IMG/VR virus record: IMGVR_UViG_3300009104_000085
Coordinates: 1-29,875 of that record
From: a virus
Strand: one strand, 5' to 3'
Length of the DNA stretch: 29,875 nucleotides
Below, in pieces: positions 25,599-29,875 of this stretch (positions are counted from its first letter, which is position 1; each line of letters starts with the position of its first letter). The notes under the pieces are model-generated. The model had not been told where the DNA came from. It was given only the letters and a program-made list of their open reading frames with translations, and ran no database searches. The position numbers were made by a program, and so were the translations under genes.

Positions 25599-25792
25599 TG
25601 GTTGATCAAGTAATAAAATTAAAAAGAAATACTTCAAATACAACAGCACCGACTACAGACGATATTGTAGTTGGAGAAGTAGCAATAAGTGCTGTTGATG
25701 GTAAATTATACATTCGCAAACAAGATGATTCTATTAAAGCAATAGACGCGAATGAGGACGATGTTATCGCTTTAGCAATAGCACTAGGATAA
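25598..25792 (+). CDS. Small stand-alone fibre N-terminal-like module
   Basis: A 64-residue protein: VDQVIKLKRNTSNTTAPTTD, then GEVAISAVDGKLYIRKQD. This matches the N-terminal 50 residues of the fibre before it (IKIKRTTGTTAP, AGELAFSG, RLFIGD), but has no shaft. GGAGG at about 25581-25585 lies 12 nt before the start, which overlaps the preceding stop. It may be a separate docking subunit or a remnant of a fibre that lost its shaft. The intact frame and cassette position favour a real gene. Confidence 0.6.
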   Translation: MVDQVIKLKRNTSNTTAPTTDDIVVGEVAISAVDGKLYIRKQDDSIKAIDANEDDVIALAIALG

Positions 25793-25798
25793 TAAAAA

Positions 25799-26134
25799 AT
25801 GGCAAATACTTTTAAAAACGCAGCAGCGGCAGCTACTGGGACTACTGAAGTCACAGTATATACTACCCCTAGCTCAACTACTACTACCGTAATTGGACTT
25901 ACTTGTGCAAATGTAACAAGTACTAGCCCTATATTGGTAAGTATTAGAGTGTACGATAGTTCTGGCACAGCCTATTATTATGTAGTGAAAAATGCTGAAG
26001 TTTATACAGGTGGATCATTAGTAGCGGTAGGTGGAGACCAGAAATTGGTACTAGAAACAGGGGATTTAATAAGAGTCGTTTCAGACACGGCAAGTTCAGT
26101 TGATACAATCGTATCAGTAATGGAGCAAACATAA
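25799..26134 (+). CDS. Small beta-rich virion protein
   Basis: A 111-residue protein with TGTTEVTVYTTPSSTTTTVI, VSIRVYDSSGTAYYYVVKNA and KLVLETGDLIRVVSDTASSV, forming a repeating beta pattern. Similar small proteins occur near fibres in many marine phages, possibly as decoration or fibre-tip proteins, but I do not have a definite family name. The start is ATG 25799, 6 nt after the previous stop. It is one nucleotide upstream of the giant fibre start. A structural role is inferred only. Confidence 0.5.
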   Translation: MANTFKNAAAAATGTTEVTVYTTPSSTTTTVIGLTCANVTSTSPILVSIRVYDSSGTAYYYVVKNAEVYTGGSLVAVGGDQKLVLETGDLIRVVSDTASSVDTIVSVMEQT

Positions 26135-26135
26135 G

Positions 26136-29100
26136 ATGGCATATATAGGAAAACGACCAATTGATACTTTCCCAGCTATTAATGCTGTAACTTCGACTCT
26201 AATAGCAGAGAATAATATTACAGCAAGGGAGATTGCAACCAATACTATTGTTACTTTATTAATAGCTGATAATGCAATTACAGCAGTAAAAATAGCAGAA
26301 AATTCTATAACAAGTAGAGAACTAGGAGCTAATGTAATAGCAACTGGTAATATAGCTGATAATGCAGTTGATGGCACAAAAATAGCACAGAATTCAATTT
26401 TAACTCGTCATATAGATGACGGGCAAGTAGGCACAGCTCAAATAGCAGCTGATGCTATTACAGGAGCTAAAATAGCAGATGATGCTATTGATTCAGAACA
26501 TTATGCAGATGGATCAATCGATACAGCTCATATAGCAGATGATCAAGTTACTCTTGCTAAAATGGCAGGTATTGCACGAGGCAAGATTATATATGGAGAT
26601 TCAAGCGGAAATCCAGCAGTTTTAGCACTAGGTTCAAATGGACAAGTATTAAAATCAGATGGAACAGATATAGCTTGGGGGGCGGATTCGGGACTAAGTA
26701 CTGAGGAAGTACAAGACATAGCAGGTGGAATGTTTACAAGTAATACTGAAACAGGTATTACTGCAACATACCAAGACGGCGACGGAACAATAGATTTAGT
26801 AGTAGGAACTCTTAATCAAGATACTACAGGTAACGCAGCTACAGCTACAGCTCTAGAAACAGCACGAACAATAGGTGGAACATCATTTGATGGTACAGCT
26901 AATATAGCGGTTGGCTTAGCGGCAACAGCAACAGCACTAGCAAGTGCAAGAACAATAGGTGGAACTTCATTCGATGGTACAGCAAATATTGTACCAGGCA
27001 CTTCAACAGCTTTAGCTACAGGAAGAACAATAGGAATGACTGGAGATGTTGTTTGGACATCACCTTCATTTGATGGTAGTGGAAATGTAACTGCCGCAGC
27101 AACAATACAAGCTAATGCTGTAGAATCAGCAATGATTGCTGAAAATAATATTACTACTAGAGAACTTGCTGCCAATACAATCGCAACAGGTAATATAGCC
27201 GATAATGCGGTAGACGGCACTAAGATAGCTCAAAACAGTATTCTCACTAGACATATAGATGATGGACAAGTAACAACTGCTCAATTAGGAGCAGATGCAG
27301 TTACAGGGGCTAAAATAGCTGATGATGCTATTGATAGCGAGCACTATGCTGATGGAAGTATAGATACGGCACACATAGCTGATGACCAAGTAACAGCAGC
27401 AAAACTAGCAAATACTGCAGTAACAGCTGCAGCGTATGGTTCAAGTTCAGCAATCCCAGTAATAACAATAGATGCTCAAGGTCGTATAACGGCAGCGAGT
27501 ACTGCGGCTACAAGTTCTACACTTACAATCGCAGCAGATAGTGGAAGTAATGATACTGTTACAGTTGGTACAGATACTTTAACTTTTGCTGGAACTTCAA
27601 ATGAAGTAAATACAACAGTTTCAAATAATGCTATTACGATAGGACTACCAGATGATGTAACAATCGCAGGAGACCTAATAGTTACAGGTGACTATACAGT
27701 AAATGGTACTACAAGTACTAATGCTGTTACAAACATGGTTATCTCTGATAATCTAATAGAACTCAATAATGGTGCTGGCTCAAATGCTAACGATAGTGGT
27801 ATCGTTATAGAAAGAGGAAGTACTGGTGATAACGCAATATTTGCATGGGACGAAAGTGCAGATAAATTTACATTAGGAACAACAACTGCTACTGGATCAA
27901 GTACTGGTAATTTAAGTATTACTACAGGAACACTAGTAGCAAATATAGAAGGTAATATAACAGGTAATGTTACAGGTAACACTTCTGGAACAGCCGCAAC
28001 GGTTACAACAGCAGCACAAACAAACATAACAAGCTTAGGTACATTAACAGCACTTACTGTAGATAATGTTGTAATTGATGGCGCAGTAATTGGACACACA
28101 GGAGATACAGATTTAATCACACTAGCAAGTGGGGTTGTTACTGTTGCAGGTGAACTAGATGCAACAACTCTTGATATATCAGGAAACGCTGATATTGATG
28201 GAACTCTTGAAGCAGACGCAATCACAGTTGATGGAACAACATTAGCAGAATATATTGCCGATACAGCAGGAGCAATGTTCAGTTCAAATACTGAAACAGG
28301 TATAACTGCTACTTATCAAGATGGTGATAATACTATTGATTTAGTAGTTGGCACACTTAACCAAGATACTACAGGAAACGCAGCCACAGCAACAGCATTA
28401 GAAACAGCAAGGACTATTGGTGGTACATCATTTGATGGTACTGCTAATATTGCTGTCGCAACAGCAACAGAAGCAACAAATGTAACAGTAAGTGCTAATA
28501 ATACAACAGATGAGACAGTATATCCAGTCTTTGTAGATGGAGCTACAAGTACACAAGGAATTGAAACTGATACAGGATTCACATATAATCCTAGTTCAGG
28601 TAACTTAACAATAGCTGGAGCTTTAACATCAGCTACACTTGATATATCTGGTAATGCAGATATTGACGGAACACTAGAAGCTGATGCTTATACAGTTGAC
28701 GGAACAGCACTTAATGAATATATAGCAGATACAATAGGAGCTATGGTTGGCTCTAACACAGAAACAGGTATCGCAGTAACTTATGAAGATGGAGATAATA
28801 CTTTAGACTTTGTAATAGGAACACTAAACCAAAATACTACAGGAACAGCAGCGTCTTGGACGAGTGCAAGAACTCTATCCTTTACAGGAGATGTAACGGG
28901 TTCTGGTTCAGTAGATGGAAGCGCAAATGTAGCAACTGCACTTACTATAGCAAATGATGCTGTAGAACAAGCAATGATAGCAGATGATGCAGTTGGAGCA
29001 GATCAACTTGCTGCCAACGCTGTAGTATCAGCAAGTATAGTAAATGGAAGTATTGTTGGAGCGGATATAGCCGCAAATACAATTACAGTTACTAATTTAG

Positions 29101-29875
29101 CTGACGACGCTGTAGAAAGTGATAAGATAGCAAACAACGCAATTTTAACACAACATATAGACGATAATCAAATTACAGGAGATCAATTAGCAGACGATTT
29201 AGTACTTAGTGGTACTGGGGCAATAAGAATGCCAGACGGAACAACAGGACAAAGGCCTGGATCACCGGCTGCTGGAATGTTTCGATATAATACTACAGAT
29301 AGTAAATTCGAAGGATATACTGATAGCTGGGGAGAAATTGGCGGAGGTGGAAGCAACACTTTCACTTATGATAGTTTCACAAATGCTAACTCCACAGATG
29401 GTAATAGTAACCTAACATATACACTATCACAAACCGCAGGTAATGAAAATAACTTAATAGTATTCATTGATGGTGTATTCCAGAATCAAGCAGCCTTCAG
29501 TCTTAGTGGAACAACTCTAACTTTAGCAGACGCACTACCAGACAGTAGAACAATGACAGTTTATTCTGTCAAATCAACTGTAGCTGGAGATGGACTTAAT
29601 GTTAATAACTTTAGTGGAAATGGTTCCACTACAGACTTTACACTTAGTATAAATCCAGTACACGAAAATAACACACAAGTTTATATAGATGGTGTTTATC
29701 AGTTTAAAAACACATATACAGTATCAGGAACAACATTAGCTTTCTCAACAGCTCCACCAAATGGATCGGCTGTTGAGGTAATGACACACAGTCAAACTAA
29801 TATAAATACATTCCCAGCAACAGGAATCTCGGGATTAACAGAAGTAACAGCCGTAGCAGCAGATCACTTTATGAT
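26136..29875 (+). CDS. Giant tail fibre with decapeptide repeats (3' partial)
   Basis: The reading frame starts at ATG 26136, one base after the previous stop, with GGAG 10 nt upstream, and runs without a stop to the window end (at least 1246 codons). The N-terminus, MAYIGKRPIDTFPA, is typical of marine phage fibres. It contains three arrays of a ten-residue repeat (A-D-D-A-I-T-x-A-K-I), near residues 24-143, 325-434 and 939-1018. Between them lie long modules (NTETGITATYQDGD, LDISGNADIDGT) found repeatedly. Toward the end a TTGQRPGSPAAGMFRYNT motif is followed by two copies of a VFIDGVFQ/VYIDGVYQ module. It is likely a long, repeat-stiffened fibre carrying adhesive tips. The C-terminus, where binding or chaperone domains would be, is outside the window. 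Confidence 0.88.
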   Translation, partial: MAYIGKRPIDTFPAINAVTSTLIAENNITAREIATNTIVTLLIADNAITAVKIAENSITSRELGANVIATGNIADNAVDGTKIAQNSILTRHIDDGQVGTAQIAADAITGAKIADDAIDSEHYADGSIDTAHIADDQVTLAKMAGIARGKIIYGDSSGNPAVLALGSNGQVLKSDGTDIAWGADSGLSTEEVQDIAGGMFTSNTETGITATYQDGDGTIDLVVGTLNQDTTGNAATATALETARTIGGTSFDGTANIAVGLAATATALASARTIGGTSFDGTANIVPGTSTALATGRTIGMTGDVVWTSPSFDGSGNVTAAATIQANAVESAMIAENNITTRELAANTIATGNIADNAVDGTKIAQNSILTRHIDDGQVTTAQLGADAVTGAKIADDAIDSEHYADGSIDTAHIADDQVTAAKLANTAVTAAAYGSSSAIPVITIDAQGRITAASTAATSSTLTIAADSGSNDTVTVGTDTLTFAGTSNEVNTTVSNNAITIGLPDDVTIAGDLIVTGDYTVNGTTSTNAVTNMVISDNLIELNNGAGSNANDSGIVIERGSTGDNAIFAWDESADKFTLGTTTATGSSTGNLSITTGTLVANIEGNITGNVTGNTSGTAATVTTAAQTNITSLGTLTALTVDNVVIDGAVIGHTGDTDLITLASGVVTVAGELDATTLDISGNADIDGTLEADAITVDGTTLAEYIADTAGAMFSSNTETGITATYQDGDNTIDLVVGTLNQDTTGNAATATALETARTIGGTSFDGTANIAVATATEATNVTVSANNTTDETVYPVFVDGATSTQGIETDTGFTYNPSSGNLTIAGALTSATLDISGNADIDGTLEADAYTVDGTALNEYIADTIGAMVGSNTETGIAVTYEDGDNTLDFVIGTLNQNTTGTAASWTSARTLSFTGDVTGSGSVDGSANVATALTIANDAVEQAMIADDAVGADQLAANAVVSASIVNGSIVGADIAANTITVTNLADDAVESDKIANNAILTQHIDDNQITGDQLADDLVLSGTGAIRMPDGTTGQRPGSPAAGMFRYNTTDSKFEGYTDSWGEIGGGGSNTFTYDSFTNANSTDGNSNLTYTLSQTAGNENNLIVFIDGVFQNQAAFSLSGTTLTLADALPDSRTMTVYSVKSTVAGDGLNVNNFSGNGSTTDFTLSINPVHENNTQVYIDGVYQFKNTYTVSGTTLAFSTAPPNGSAVEVMTHSQTNINTFPATGISGLTEVTAVAADHFM
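26205..26564 (+). repeat. Decapeptide repeat array 1 (12 units of 30 bp)
   Basis: Twelve 30-bp units each encode ten residues of the form A-D-N-A-V-D-G-T-K-I. The phase stays exact through the array. Units vary in sequence but keep small and hydrophobic residues at fixed places, as in a stacked beta fibre. Confidence 0.85.
26718..26912 (+). repeat. 195-bp fibre module copy 1
   Basis: Encodes a segment containing SNTETGITATYQDGDGTID and ARTIGGTSFDGTANIAV. Copies lie at 28263-28457 (nearly identical in protein) and, shorter and more diverged, from 28731. Confidence 0.8.
27108..27437 (+). repeat. Decapeptide repeat array 2 (11 units)
   Basis: Eleven 30-bp units. The part at 27138-27410 repeats 26295-26567 of array 1 with 81 of 91 residues identical, counted by eye, while many third codon positions differ. 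Confidence 0.85.
28263..28457 (+). repeat. 195-bp fibre module copy 2
   Basis: Matches the module at 26718-26912 over 65 codons with few residue changes (for example YQDGDN for YQDGDG) and more silent changes, so it is an intragenic duplication kept under protein-level constraint. Confidence 0.8.
28731..28886 (+). repeat. Fibre module copy 3 (short, diverged)
   Basis: Retains SNTETGIAVTYEDGDNTLDF and GTLNQNTTGTAA and then departs from the other two copies before the ARTIGGTSF part, giving ARTLSFTGDV instead. It is preceded, like copy 2, by a LDISGNADIDGTLEADA segment. Confidence 0.7.
28950..29189 (+). repeat. Decapeptide repeat array 3 (8 units)
   Basis: Eight 30-bp units (for example ADDAVESDKI, ANNAILTQHI, DDNQITGDQL). 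It is more diverged from arrays 1 and 2 than they are from each other, but keeps the ten-residue phase. Confidence 0.8.
29358..29800 (+). repeat. Two copies of a VFIDGVFQ module at the 3' end
   Basis: Two segments of about 65-70 residues each run from a FTLS- or TYTLS-like strand through VFIDGVFQ or VYIDGVYQ to a GTTLTLADALP or GTTLAFSTAPP turn. They look like a tandem beta-sandwich pair on the fibre, just before the window ends. Confidence 0.65.

Noticed and set aside
27692-28225. 177-codon open frame on the - strand, with others at 26114-26377 and 26816-27220
   Set aside because: These follow the same module repeats of the giant fibre in antisense; two of them start with the same eight residues, as expected from copies of one coding module.
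24279-29875. Diversity-generating retroelement suggested by Mtd-like fibre N-terminus
   Set aside because: No reverse transcriptase and no adenine-substituted template/variable repeat pair were seen in the window.

Overview
This window is a stretch of the late, structural region of a tailed dsDNA phage with AT-rich DNA. Every supported gene lies on the + strand, most are packed with 1-nt stop/start overlaps or gaps under 15 nt, and no gap between genes exceeds about 95 bases. The gene order (HK97-type protease and capsid, head-tail connector, neck/tail-completion protein, tail terminator, tail tube, split tail chaperone, long tape measure, distal tail protein, lambda gpJ-like tip, fibres) and the lack of a sheath gene indicate a long-tailed siphovirus. 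The AT-rich codons, low-complexity fibre repeats and clean AGGAG ribosome sites resemble marine phages of Gram-negative bacteria. The consensus sigma-70 promoter at about 23480 argues against a Bacteroidetes host. The host itself cannot be named from this sequence.

Head and neck (1-4603): the window opens inside a gene fusing an HK97-type prohead protease to the major capsid protein. A strong in-frame internal ribosome site at 491-504 could make capsid protein alone. A long hairpin follows the capsid gene. Then come a gp6-like connector, a 508-residue protein whose C-terminus looks like a neck/tail-completion protein, and a tail terminator.

Tail tube and tape measure (4676-12751): a major tail tube protein with an inserted glycine-rich module, a second tube-like protein, two tail-assembly chaperone reading frames that may be joined by a +1 or -2 frameshift, and a 1575-residue tape measure. 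If the usual ruler of about 0.15 nm per residue holds, the tail is at most about 236 nm long.

Tail tip (12751-20914): a distal tail (gpM-like) protein, then a 2481-residue protein that appears to fuse a gpL-like tip, the gpJ hub, an FN3 domain and repeated Ig-like modules. Separate gpK (peptidase) and gpI genes are absent.

Adhesin region (20924-29875): a repeat-containing fibre, two adjacent proteins with GNAT-acetyltransferase features and a shared C-terminal WTxW motif, then a near-perfect sigma-70 promoter heading a second fibre cassette of five short or medium genes. The last gene is a giant fibre reading frame (26136 to the window end, at least 1246 codons, no stop) built from three arrays of a ten-residue repeat. 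Portal, terminase, replication, lysis and integration genes are not in the window. No tRNA, rRNA, CRISPR or insertion sequence was seen.
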